Shown one piece after another: positions 8,560 through 16,617 of a DNA stretch of 64,000 nucleotides. The stretch is from Hyalangium versicolor. GTDB taxonomy: Bacteria > Myxococcota > Myxococcia > Myxococcales > Myxococcaceae. Under the pieces are notes generated by a model, which saw only the letters and a program-made list of their open reading frames with translations, did no database searches and had not been told where the DNA came from. A program made the position numbers and the translations under genes. The stretch is from NCBI RefSeq assembly GCF_020103695.1, contig NZ_JAHXBF010000022.1, positions 176,776 through 240,775 on the forward strand. Direction: 5' to 3'. Each line of letters begins with the position of its first letter. Position 1 is the stretch's first letter.

Positions 8560-10266
8560 TTAGAAGGCGGTTCCGTTGGCCTTCTTACCCGGCGAAGACG
8601 AGGTGCTGCCCACGCTGGTGTGCAGCACGAAGCTCGCGCCGCTGGTGACATCCGGGCTGCGGTTGGCCGACACCCCGTCCGTCCCCGTGAGCCCCGAGCC
8701 GAAGGTGGCCGTGTCCACCGTCGTCCCCGAAGAGTTCTTCACCGTCACCGTCTCGGTGCTGTTTGACAGGTTGAGCGAACCCGTGGACGAGCCCACCGCG
8801 TTCGTCACCCCCGACGGAATGCCCGCCGAACTCCCGAACACGACAATCGCCTTGCCCGCCGCCAGCGTCGTGCCGCTGGCGAACGTGTGCCGCAGACCCG
8901 TCGCATCCGAGATCGTCCACCCGGCGATGCTCACCGACGAGCTGCTCGGGTTGACCAGCTCCACGAACTCACCGTTCACGTCCGAGCCAGCCTCGTTGAT
9001 GAGCACCTCGTTGATGAACACGGTGCCCGTGCCCGTGCCGCCGCCGGTGGTGATGGTGAAGTTCGCGTTGCTCGAGTCCGTGACGGCCGAGTTGGACGCA
9101 TCCGTCACCCGCACCTTCGCGGTGGTGGTGGCGCTGCTGGGCACCGTCCACGTGTAGCTGCCCGTCGAGGCCGACGTGCTGGAGGTGAGCACCGTCCAGG
9201 TGCTGCCGTTCAGCGTGTACTCCACCTTCACGTTCGTCACGCTGGAGGCCGTCCAGGTGATGGCCTGGCTGCTGCCGCCCGCATAGCTCTCGCCACCGTT
9301 GGGCGACGTCACCGTGATGCTCGCGCTCGTCGTGTCACCGGGGATGAGGAAGTCCTTGATGACGCCCATGTGCTGCATGTTGGTGGCGCCGCTGTCGGCG
9401 GCCAGCGCCGGGGAGATCTCCGAGATGGGCGAGTACACGCGAGTATCCGCCACCACACCTCCGGCGAAAGAGCTGCCACCAATCACCGTGGCCACCTGGT
9501 ACTGGCGCAGATCGCTGTCCACCAGCACGTGATCGTACGGCTTGGCGCGTGCCGCGTTGGTGTTGTTGTTGCCGTTGCGGTCCGCCGGGTACGGGCTCGT
9601 CGTCGTCACCACCGAGGAGAAGGCGGTAAAGAGAGCCTCGGAGCGGGTGTCGCTGTTGAAGTCACCGCCGATGGCCAGGTAATCCCCGGTGGGGACGTTG
9701 GCCTTGATGAAGTTGCTCAGGTTGGTCGCCTCGGTGTTGCGCACGGAGCTGCTCGAGGTGAGCAGGTGCACGCTGACCACCCAGAGGTCCTTCGAGCCCG
9801 GCACGTCGATGCGCGCCCAGGCGAAGTCCCGGTTGTCCACCTGCGTGTCATCCCACTCGCCCGAGGCGATGATGGGCCAGCGGCTGATGATGCCGTTGGG
9901 GATCTGCGCGCCGCCCTCGCGGTAGTAGTAGAAGCTCGTCCCAAAGGCCGAGTCGACAAAGCTCCGGATGGCGCTGGCCGAGTTGTCCCCGTAGTTGAAC
10001 TCCTGGATCATCACCACATCCGGCTTGAACCCCTTGAAGATGCGGATGCCTTCGCCCGGGTCATAGCTCTGCCCGTTGCCACTGGTGATGTTGGCGGCCA
10101 TCAAGCGCACCGCCGTGCTCGCCGCGGCCTGCTGCGTGCCCAGGGTGTCACTGTCTACCTGCTCCTGCTCGGTGCCACCGCAGGCCACGAGCGTCAGGGA
10201 GACCAGGGCCGCCAGCAGCCGGCGGTCCAGAAAGGAGTGCCTCGAGGAGGTTTCGGTCTTTGTCAC
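8560..10266 (-). CDS. Secreted lipoprotein: endonuclease/exonuclease/phosphatase domain, Ig-like domain and lamin-tail domain
   Basis: 568 residues from a GTG at 10266, chosen because it is preceded by GGAGCAGGA and starts a lipoprotein signal with lipobox LVAC (Cys29). The order is: EEP (DNase I-like) domain ~45-300 (VRLMAANITSGNG; VVMIQEFNYG; LAIGGDFNSD; YDHVLVDSDL), then an Ig-like domain (VTSPNGGESYAGGSSQAITW, ~315-400), then a lamin-tail (LTD) domain (FINEVLINEAGSDVNGEFVELVNPS) to the end. EEP enzymes cut nucleic acids or phosphoesters; LTD domains are common on secreted nucleases. The exported product may digest DNA or phospholipid from prey, or environmental DNA. The upstream extension to 10587 reads open but looks non-coding. 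Confidence 0.82.
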   Translation of the reverse strand: MTKTETSSRHSFLDRRLLAALVSLTLVACGGTEQEQVDSDTLGTQQAAASTAVRLMAANITSGNGQSYDPGEGIRIFKGFKPDVVMIQEFNYGDNSASAIRSFVDSAFGTSFYYYREGGAQIPNGIISRWPIIASGEWDDTQVDNRDFAWARIDVPGSKDLWVVSVHLLTSSSSVRNTEATNLSNFIKANVPTGDYLAIGGDFNSDTRSEALFTAFSSVVTTTSPYPADRNGNNNTNAARAKPYDHVLVDSDLRQYQVATVIGGSSFAGGVVADTRVYSPISEISPALAADSGATNMQHMGVIKDFLIPGDTTSASITVTSPNGGESYAGGSSQAITWTASSVTNVKVEYTLNGSTWTVLTSSTSASTGSYTWTVPSSATTTAKVRVTDASNSAVTDSSNANFTITTGGGTGTGTVFINEVLINEAGSDVNGEFVELVNPSSSSVSIAGWTISDATGLRHTFASGTTLAAGKAIVVFGSSAGIPSGVTNAVGSSTGSLNLSNSTETVTVKNSSGTTVDTATFGSGLTGTDGVSANRSPDVTSGASFVLHTSVGSTSSSPGKKANGTAF

Positions 10267-10595
10267 GATGGATTGAGTCCTGCTCCGGAACCGGAGCGAT
10301 CGGGGGATTTTCAGAGACGACAGGTTCTCCGAAGGGAGCAGGCATTCCTGCTCCCCTCCCACCTTATCGCCATGTTTCAGGCCCGCGTTGCGTGAACGCG
10401 CAGTGAACACTCCTCCTGGATTGCAGTCACAGCGGACACCCACCCCTCCATGTTTCACGCAAGGTTTGCGCAAGGTTTGCCTGTTCCTCAGCATCCCCGC
10501 AAAACATGCGCTTTCTCGATCGCCCTTCGAGGAAGACAGGGCGTGGCATCCCCATTGCTGAAGAGAGGAGTCCCCCCCTCCTCGCATCTTCAGCC
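10267..10595. other. Divergent intergenic region with short direct repeats
   Basis: 329 bases between two divergent starts. It holds a tandem 11-mer GCAAGGTTTGC at 10459-10469 and 10470-10480, and a nine-base direct repeat CATGTTTCA at 10371-10379 and 10449-10457. These could be regulator sites for either gene. No convincing -35/-10 or -24/-12 promoter stands out. Confidence 0.4.
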
Positions 10596-11744
10596 ATGAC
10601 CACCTCTCCCTTCCCCGTCCCTGCGAATCCGGATCTGCGCCTGGTGCCCGTCGAGATTGCCCCCGAGACCTTCTGGGTGGGCAAGCGGGAGCCCGGCAGC
10701 ATCTTCTACGCGAACCCCTACCTGCGCCGCTTTCGTGGCGTGGACCCGAAGACCCAGAAACAAAATGAGTTCAACCTGCTGATCGATCCCGGCTCGAGCA
10801 GCGACTTCTCCACCATCCACACGAAGGTGACGTCGCTGATTGGCGGCATGGAGCGCCTGTCCGCCGTCTTCATCAACCACCAGGATCCGGACGTGGGCTC
10901 GTCCGCGGCCATCATCTCCGCGCGCTACGCCCCTCGCGCCGGCATCGTCTGCTCGGAGGACACGTGGCGGCTCATCGTCCACATGAACCTGCCGCGCAAC
11001 CGCTTCATCGCCACGGAGAAGTTCGCCCAGGGGCTGAACGTCCCCACCGGCCACAAGCTGCTGCCGGTGCCCTCGCCCTTCTGCCATTTCCGCGGCGCGG
11101 TGATGCTCTATGATCCGCAGACGCGCGTGCTGTTCTCGGGCGATCTGTTCGGCGGGCTCACCGACGCCAACGCCCAGGGCCTGTGGGCCGAGGAGAACGA
11201 CTGGAAGGGCATCCGCGCCTTCCATCAGATCTACATGCCGGTGAACGCGGCGTTGGTGCGCGTGGTGGCGGCCATCCGCAAGCTCCAGCCCGGTGTGGAG
11301 ATGATCGCTCCGCAGCACGGGCGCGTCATCCGGGGTCCGCTCGTGGAGCAGTTCCTGGAGCGCATGGAGCGGCTGCAGGTGGGCCTGGACATCATGGACG
11401 AGGCGCAGGACCGCACGCACCTGCAGGCGTGGAACTCGGTGGTGGACCGGGTGCTGACGCTGGCGCGCGGCTACCTGGGCAACTCGGTGGAGTCCAAGCT
11501 CGCCACCAGCCCGGAGTTGACGGACACCGCCGCCTTCGACGGCAAGCGGCTCACGGTGAACCGCATGGGCAAGTGGACCCTGGAGCACGTGGTGGATCTG
11601 CTCTGCCAAGGAGAGCCGCCGGAGATCGCCGGCCCCATCCTCGTCGAGGCCACCAGCGCCGCCGCCGAGTACAACCTGCCCACGCCCCACCTGGACATCG
11701 AGGGCAATGGGGCTCCCGCCCAGGTGTCGCTGCTCAACAACTGA
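10596..11744 (+). CDS. Diiron metallo-beta-lactamase-fold protein (ODP / flavodiiron-like, no flavodoxin domain)
   Basis: 382 residues from ATG 10596. The N-terminal half is an MBL-fold domain of the flavodiiron/ODP type: FNLLIDPGSS (~60-68), the metal motif HQDPDV (His95-Asp97-Asp99), PFCHF (~165-170), LFSGDLFGG (~188-196) and PQHGRVI (~244-250). Flavodiiron proteins have HxExDH; here the sixth residue is Val instead of His, and Asp replaces Glu. These changes are like those I recall for oxygen-binding diiron (ODP) proteins. There is no C-terminal flavodoxin domain. The last ~110 residues may be a helical dimer or regulatory domain. A Ser/Thr kinase gene follows within 17 bases, suggesting an oxygen- or redox-linked signalling pair. 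The ATG at 10506 is an alternative start. Confidence 0.72.
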   Translation: MTTSPFPVPANPDLRLVPVEIAPETFWVGKREPGSIFYANPYLRRFRGVDPKTQKQNEFNLLIDPGSSSDFSTIHTKVTSLIGGMERLSAVFINHQDPDVGSSAAIISARYAPRAGIVCSEDTWRLIVHMNLPRNRFIATEKFAQGLNVPTGHKLLPVPSPFCHFRGAVMLYDPQTRVLFSGDLFGGLTDANAQGLWAEENDWKGIRAFHQIYMPVNAALVRVVAAIRKLQPGVEMIAPQHGRVIRGPLVEQFLERMERLQVGLDIMDEAQDRTHLQAWNSVVDRVLTLARGYLGNSVESKLATSPELTDTAAFDGKRLTVNRMGKWTLEHVVDLLCQGEPPEIAGPILVEATSAAAEYNLPTPHLDIEGNGAPAQVSLLNN

Positions 11745-11760
11745 CCTGTGGGACGGCCTC

Positions 11761-12783
11761 GTGAATCCCAAGGATGATGACTCGGCCGTGAGCTATCTCG
11801 GCGGGGCGGAGAGTCCTCCACCGCTCGTGCCGGCCCGGACCCCTTCCGGCACGTTGATCCAGGGTGCGGTGACGCCCGTGCCTCCCGCCCCCGTCACCGT
11901 GCGCGGACTGGTGCCGGGGCAGGTGGTGGCGGGCCGCTACCGGGCGGAGCGCTGGCTGGGAGCCGGCGGCAGCGCGGCGGTGTATGCCGCCACGGATCTC
12001 CAGTCCGGCATGCACGTGGCGCTCAAGCTGCTGACGGCCTCCAGTCAGAACCCGGCGCTCGTGGCCCGCTTCCGCCAGGAGTTGGAGCACGCGCAAGTGC
12101 TGGATCACCCCAATGTCCTGCGCCTGCTGAACGTAGGGACGGACGGCGAGCGGCACTTCCTCATCTCCGAGCTGCTCCAGGGGATGGACCTGAGGAGCCA
12201 CCTCCAATCGCGGCGTCCCACGCTGGCCGAGTCCCTGCGCTGGCTCACCCACGCCGTGTGCGCGCTGGAGCATGCACACGAGCGCGGCGTGCTGCACCGG
12301 GACGTGAAGCCCGGCAACCTCTTCGTCACCCACACGGGCGTGCTCAAGCTGATGGACTTCGGGCTCGCCAAGAGCCAGCACGTGGAGGGGCACACGGTGC
12401 AGGGCGCGGTCTTCGGCACGCCGGAGTACATGGCGCCGGAGCAGGTGATGGGAGAGCCGGTGTCTGCCGTCACGGATCTGTACTCGCTGGGAGTGGTGGC
12501 CTACGAGCTGCTCACCGGCCAGCTGCCCTTCCGCCACACCCAGCCGGTGCCGTTGATGTTCCAGCACGTGCAGCAGCAGCCGGTACCCCCGCGCACCCTC
12601 AACCCCCAACTGCCCGAGCCCTTCGAGCGGCTCGTCCTCACGCTGCTGGCCAAGGACACCGCGGCGCGCTACCCGAGCGCCTCGGCCCTGCGCGCGGCCC
12701 TGCGGGAGCTCTGGCCCCTGGTGCTGCCGAACCGGGCCAGGCTCCACTCCGCGCTCAAGGGGCCGCAGCTCCAGCTCGTGTGA
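11761..12783 (+). CDS. Ser/Thr protein kinase
   Basis: 340 residues from the GTG at 11761. A Pro-rich N-terminal leader (~1-50) precedes a full Hanks-type kinase domain (~58-330). Catalytic elements are all present: glycine loop LGAGGSAAVY, VALK Lys89, HRDVKPGN (His179-Asn186), DFG 199-201 and APE 225-227. It has no transmembrane helix, so it is cytoplasmic. It lies 16 bases after the diiron MBL gene and is probably co-transcribed with it. Its last 29 bases overlap the end of the convergent gene at 12755-13435. It should be an active kinase by residue content. Confidence 0.9.
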   Translation: MNPKDDDSAVSYLGGAESPPPLVPARTPSGTLIQGAVTPVPPAPVTVRGLVPGQVVAGRYRAERWLGAGGSAAVYAATDLQSGMHVALKLLTASSQNPALVARFRQELEHAQVLDHPNVLRLLNVGTDGERHFLISELLQGMDLRSHLQSRRPTLAESLRWLTHAVCALEHAHERGVLHRDVKPGNLFVTHTGVLKLMDFGLAKSQHVEGHTVQGAVFGTPEYMAPEQVMGEPVSAVTDLYSLGVVAYELLTGQLPFRHTQPVPLMFQHVQQQPVPPRTLNPQLPEPFERLVLTLLAKDTAARYPSASALRAALRELWPLVLPNRARLHSALKGPQLQLV

Positions 12784-13435
12784 GCGTCACGGCCACGGGC
12801 TCGCCTTCCGGCCAACGAGAGAGCAGGAGGAGCTGATTCGGGTTGCCACACAGCTCGATGCGCCTGCCGCCCGGGTGCCGGTAGTAGAGCGAGCGGCCCG
12901 CCCGGAAGGACGCGAGCAGTGTTTCCTCCTGGGAGGGGTAGACCTCGCGGCTCACCTCCCAGTGGCGCACCACTGGTTCCTCCCGCAGGTGGTGATGGAC
13001 GGACACCACCACGCTGCTCACGTCCCGCACATCCCAGTCGAGCACGAGGTTCGTGCCGAACCGCCGCCGCCCGCTCAACAGGGGGTAGGGGCGCGCTCCG
13101 ACGTAAGCGGTGACATCCACCTTCGCGCCATCCAGGGACTCGAGGAAGTCCACATCCAGGCGGAAGGTGCCCTTCGGAATCAGGAAGTTGTATTCCATGC
13201 GCCCCGCGTGCGGCTTGGAGGCTCCGTAGTAGGTATGCGGCGGATCCTTCTCCTGGAGGAGCGCGCGCTCGCCCGAGCGGAACTGCTCGATGCCCACCGG
13301 GGCCACGAGCGCGGGAGTTCCTTCCGGCAGTTCCACCCGCTTCCACCCGGCCGTCTGATCCGAGGGGATGTAGCAAGCGCCTGGGGGTGTGGTGGTGACG
13401 AGCAACGCCGTGGTGAGGGAGAGCAGCGGTCCCAT
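12755..13435 (-). CDS. Exported protein of unknown function
   Basis: 226 residues with a short N-terminal signal (LLSLTTALLVTTTPPGAC). The rest is predicted mostly beta, with no recognised motif. GGAGCGCC precedes the ATG at 13435, supporting this start. It follows the DUF2339-like membrane-protein gene by one base and is surely in the same operon. Its 3' end overlaps the convergent kinase gene. Similar two-gene pairs, a membrane protein plus an exported beta protein, are plausible as an envelope complex, but I cannot name the family. Confidence 0.7.
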   Translation of the reverse strand: MGPLLSLTTALLVTTTPPGACYIPSDQTAGWKRVELPEGTPALVAPVGIEQFRSGERALLQEKDPPHTYYGASKPHAGRMEYNFLIPKGTFRLDVDFLESLDGAKVDVTAYVGARPYPLLSGRRRFGTNLVLDWDVRDVSSVVVSVHHHLREEPVVRHWEVSREVYPSQEETLLASFRAGRSLYYRHPGGRRIELCGNPNQLLLLSRWPEGEPVAVTLTRAGAAAP

Positions 13436-13436
13436 C

Positions 13437-14126
13437 TCAGGCGCTCCGAGGAGAAGTCCGGGTGGACAGCCACGCGCCGCCGAGCATCAACAAACCCGCG
13501 ACGGCCAACCCCGCCACGCGCAGCGTGCCGCTGAGGTGGGTGGTGTCATAAACGAGGGCCTTGCCCAGGGAGATGGCGATGAAGGCGAAGCCAGCGTCGC
13601 GGATGACACCCTCGCCGCGCTTGCGGCCGTGGAGCACCATAAGCACACCCGTGACGAGCCAGCCCAGGGTGAGCACCACGCGACGGCCCACGTCATCCTC
13701 GGCGAAGCCCATGGTGAGGAAGTGGAAGTAGAAGGCCCACGAGGCGGCGATGGCCGCGGACGTCAGGCCGTACCAGGTAAGAAAGGACTGGAGGCGATCC
13801 GGCTCCCCTTCCACCTGTCGCGAACGCCACACCGAGAGCAGTGCGGCCGCGAGCGTCACCGCCAGGCCCACGAGCAGCATGCTGGACTTGGTGGCCGCGT
13901 ACCACGCACCGCCGAGGAGGCTGCACGCCAGCACCGCGATGGCTCCCACGAGGGGACGCTCCTTCGGGACGCCGATGAAGGCCAGGGCGGCGGCTCCCAC
14001 CGCGCCGAGCGCGAGCAACATCTCCATGGGGACCTGGAGATCCCTCCAGAGAAACACTCCCGCGAGCCCCAGCAAGCCCGCGCCCGCGATGGCCATGACC
14101 CTCACATCCCACTTCGTTGCGCTCAT
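13437..14126 (-). CDS. Multi-pass membrane protein resembling the C-terminal part of DUF2339
   Basis: 229 residues from ATG 14126, which has an excellent GGAGGA ribosome site; upstream codons are not protein-like. Roughly eight hydrophobic segments cover the protein. The last ~50 residues (ISLGKALVYDTTHLSGTLRVAGLAVAGLLMLG) match the C-terminal pattern of DUF2339 membrane proteins as I recall it. It is much shorter than full DUF2339 proteins. The exported protein gene follows directly. Role unknown. Confidence 0.7.
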   Translation of the reverse strand: MSATKWDVRVMAIAGAGLLGLAGVFLWRDLQVPMEMLLALGAVGAAALAFIGVPKERPLVGAIAVLACSLLGGAWYAATKSSMLLVGLAVTLAAALLSVWRSRQVEGEPDRLQSFLTWYGLTSAAIAASWAFYFHFLTMGFAEDDVGRRVVLTLGWLVTGVLMVLHGRKRGEGVIRDAGFAFIAISLGKALVYDTTHLSGTLRVAGLAVAGLLMLGGAWLSTRTSPRSA

Positions 14127-14286
14127 TTGCGTCCTCCTCCGTGTGTCACGGAAGGGTTGCAGCGAGCGAGCCAGCACCTGACGCATGGCGGCATGCGGGT
14201 TTGCGGGCTCGGGTGTGCAGCGGGCTGTGCAACGCCGCGCACACGCGCGCAACGCGAGCCTTCACAGCGACCTCACGATGGAGCTT

Positions 14287-14305
14287 CCCTACCCGCCCGG
14301 TAGGG
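14287..14305. promoter_or_regulatory. Perfect 7-bp hairpin in the leader of the TfoX-like gene
   Basis: CCCTACC (14287-14293) and GGTAGGG (14299-14305) flank a five-base loop, 38 bases before the TfoX-like start codon. It could be a small leader hairpin or an operator. There is no T run, so it is not a terminator. Confidence 0.35.
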
Positions 14306-14342
14306 CTATGGTGGGCACCTCGCGAAGGGGAGGAGCACGCGC

Positions 14343-14873
14343 ATGCCGCAGATGGACAGCATCGTTCAGTACACCCTGGAGTTGCTGGAGCCGCTCGGGC
14401 CGGTGCAGGCGCGCTCGATGTTCGGCGGCTGGGGCTTCTATTACGGCGGGATGGTGTTTGGCCTCATCGTCCAGGGCCGCTTCTACCTCAAGGCGGATGA
14501 CGTCTCCCGGCCGGCCTTCGAGGCGGCGGGCTGCGAGCAGTGGACCTACGACGGCGGCAAGGGCAAGGGCCCCACCCAGATGCCCTATTGGACGCCCCCC
14601 GCGGACGCGAGCGATGACGCCCACGCGCTGCTGCCCTGGGCACGCCGCGCCGTGGAAGCAGCCCAGCGGGCCGCGGCGAAGAAAGCCGCCAAGAAGGCTC
14701 CCGCTGCGAAGAAGGCCCCGACTGCCAAGAAGGCTCCGGCCACCAAGAAGGCTCCGGCCGCCAAGAAGGCCGCCACCGCCAAGAAGGCCGCCACCGCCAA
14801 GAAGGCCGCCACCGCCAAGAAGACCCCGGCGCGTAAGGCGGCCAAGAGTTCGCGCACGGCTAAGCGGTCTTGA
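14343..14873 (+). CDS. TfoX N-terminal-domain protein with histone-H1-like Lys/Ala/Pro tail
   Basis: 176 residues. Residues ~1-100 are a TfoX_N domain (SMFGGWGFYYGGMVFGLI; FYLKADD; MPYWTPPAD). From ~110 to the end the protein is a run of AAKKAP / TAKKA units, as in histone H1-like and AlgP-like bacterial proteins that bind DNA or RNA by charge. TfoX domains are tied to competence regulation in gamma-proteobacteria, but stand-alone TfoX_N proteins are widespread and mostly of unknown role. The tail is encoded by imperfect 15-30-base DNA repeats (14690-14830) that could change length. GGGGAGGAGC gives a strong ribosome site. The 3' end overlaps the convergent acyl-CoA ligase gene by 14 bases. 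Confidence 0.85.
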   Translation: MPQMDSIVQYTLELLEPLGPVQARSMFGGWGFYYGGMVFGLIVQGRFYLKADDVSRPAFEAAGCEQWTYDGGKGKGPTQMPYWTPPADASDDAHALLPWARRAVEAAQRAAAKKAAKKAPAAKKAPTAKKAPATKKAPAAKKAATAKKAATAKKAATAKKTPARKAAKSSRTAKRS

Positions 14874-16503
14874 TGGCCGCGGCGGCCTGGAGCCCCAGCT
14901 CGCCCACGGAGATCTCCCGCATCCGGAACTTCTGCACCTTGCCCGTCACGGTGAGGGGGAACTCCGTCACGAACTTCCAGTAGCGGGGAATCTTGAAGGT
15001 GGAGATCTTCCCGGAGCAGAAGGCCTGCAGCTCGGCCTCGGTGAGCGTCACGCCCGGCTTCGTCTTCACCCAGGCCATCACCTCCTCGCCGTACTTCTCG
15101 CTCGGCACGCCGATCACCTGGGCCTCGCTGACGCCCGGATGGGTGTGGAGGAACTCTTCGATCTCGCGCGGGTACACGTTCTCGCCGCCGCGGATGATCA
15201 TGTCCTTGATGCGGCCGACGATCTTCACGTAGCCCTCGGCGTCCATGGTGGCCAGGTCTCCGGTGTGCATCCACCCGGCCTCGTCGATGGAGCTCTTCGT
15301 CGCCTCCGCGTTGTTCCAGTACCCGAGCATCACGCTGTACCCACGCGTGCACAGCTCGCCCGGAGTACCTTGAGGAACCACCGCGCCCGTCTCGGGGTTG
15401 ACGATCTTCACCTCGATATGCGGGTGCACACGGCCCACGGTCGACACGCGCCGGTCCAGTGGATCCTCCAGCGAGCTCTGGGTGGACACCGGAGAGGTCT
15501 CCGTCATGCCGTAGCAGATGGTCACCTCGCGCATGTTCATCCGAGACTGAACCTTCTTCATCACCTCCACCGGGCATGGCGAGCCCGCCATGACGCCGGT
15601 GCGCAGCGTGGAGAAGTCGAACTCTCCGAAGCGCGGGTGATCCAGCTCGCCAATGAACATGGTGGGCACGCCGTAGAGCGAGGTGCAGCGCTCGGACTGC
15701 ACCGCCTGGAGCACGGCCAGCGGCTCGAACGCCTCGCTCGGAATCACCATGCACGCGCCGTGGCTGGTGCAAGCCAGGTTGCCAATCACCATCCCGAAGC
15801 AATGGTAGAAGGGCACGGGGATGCACACGCGATCCGCCGGGCCGTAGCGCAGCACCTCTCCAATGAAGAAGCCATTGTTGAGCACGTTGTGGTGCGACAG
15901 CGTGGCGCCCTTGGGGAAGCCCGTGGTGCCGGACGTGTATTGGATGTTGATCGGATCATCGAACTGCAGCGAAGCCTCCCGGTCCGCCAGCGTGCGCTCG
16001 CTCACCTTCGTGCCGTTGGAGCGCAACATCTCCCAGTCATCGTCCAGCACCAGCGCCAGCCGCAATTCGGGGCAGCGGGGACGGACCTCCTCCAACATCT
16101 TCCGGTAGTCGGACTGGCGGAAGCCTCGCGCCAGCAGCAACACGCTCGTACCGGACTGGCGCAGCGAGTACTCCAGCTCCGCTGTCTTGTACGCCGGGTT
16201 GAGGTTCACGAGGATGGCCCCCACCCGCGCCAGCGCGTACTGGGCCACCACCCATTCGAAGCGGTTGGGTGACCACAGCCCCACGCGATCCCCCTTCTCT
16301 ACTCCCAGCGCCAGCAGCCCTCGCGCCACGTATGTGGTGAGCTCCCAGAACTGCCGGTACGTGGCGCGGAAACCCTGGGACAGCACCACCAACGCCTCCG
16401 CGTCGCCGTGCCGTTCCACCGTGCGCTGGAGGTTTTGACCGATGGTCTCTCCCAGCAGCGGAGTCGTGCTGGTACCGTGAACGTAGGAAGGCATGGAGGA
16501 CAT
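14860..16503 (-). CDS. Fatty-acyl-CoA / AMP-binding ligase
   Basis: 547 residues from ATG 16503 (GAGG nine bases upstream). ANL-superfamily motifs are present: P-loop IQYTSGTTGFPKGA (~190-203), CYGMTETSP (~333), HTGDLATMD (~415), GRIKDMIIRGGENVYP (~430-446), and the C-terminal catalytic lysine region TVTGKVQKFRMRE near 520. The sequence resembles medium/long-chain fatty-acid ligases of the AMP-binding acyl-CoA synthetase group (FadD3/FCS-like). It activates a carboxylic acid with ATP and CoA. No substrate-specific neighbours are present, and a zinc alcohol dehydrogenase is divergent. Confidence 0.9.
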   Translation of the reverse strand: MSSMPSYVHGTSTTPLLGETIGQNLQRTVERHGDAEALVVLSQGFRATYRQFWELTTYVARGLLALGVEKGDRVGLWSPNRFEWVVAQYALARVGAILVNLNPAYKTAELEYSLRQSGTSVLLLARGFRQSDYRKMLEEVRPRCPELRLALVLDDDWEMLRSNGTKVSERTLADREASLQFDDPINIQYTSGTTGFPKGATLSHHNVLNNGFFIGEVLRYGPADRVCIPVPFYHCFGMVIGNLACTSHGACMVIPSEAFEPLAVLQAVQSERCTSLYGVPTMFIGELDHPRFGEFDFSTLRTGVMAGSPCPVEVMKKVQSRMNMREVTICYGMTETSPVSTQSSLEDPLDRRVSTVGRVHPHIEVKIVNPETGAVVPQGTPGELCTRGYSVMLGYWNNAEATKSSIDEAGWMHTGDLATMDAEGYVKIVGRIKDMIIRGGENVYPREIEEFLHTHPGVSEAQVIGVPSEKYGEEVMAWVKTKPGVTLTEAELQAFCSGKISTFKIPRYWKFVTEFPLTVTGKVQKFRMREISVGELGLQAAAAIKTA

Positions 16504-16617
16504 GAAGCGATCCTCACCGTGAGTCACATGCCCTCGCAAGATGTCTGTCACTGCATCCTGTCACTACCCCTCAGGGCGGCAGACACAGGCGGACGAAGTG
16601 CGTTACGGAACTCCCCC

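Noticed and set aside
10266..10587. Longer N-terminus for the EEP/lamin-tail protein
   Set aside because: The added 107 residues are not protein-like and would bury the lipoprotein signal; the GTG at 10266 has a ribosome site.
14690..14830. Short direct repeats taken as a mobile or structural DNA repeat
   Set aside because: They are fully explained as codons for the AKKAP/TAKKA tail of the TfoX-like protein.
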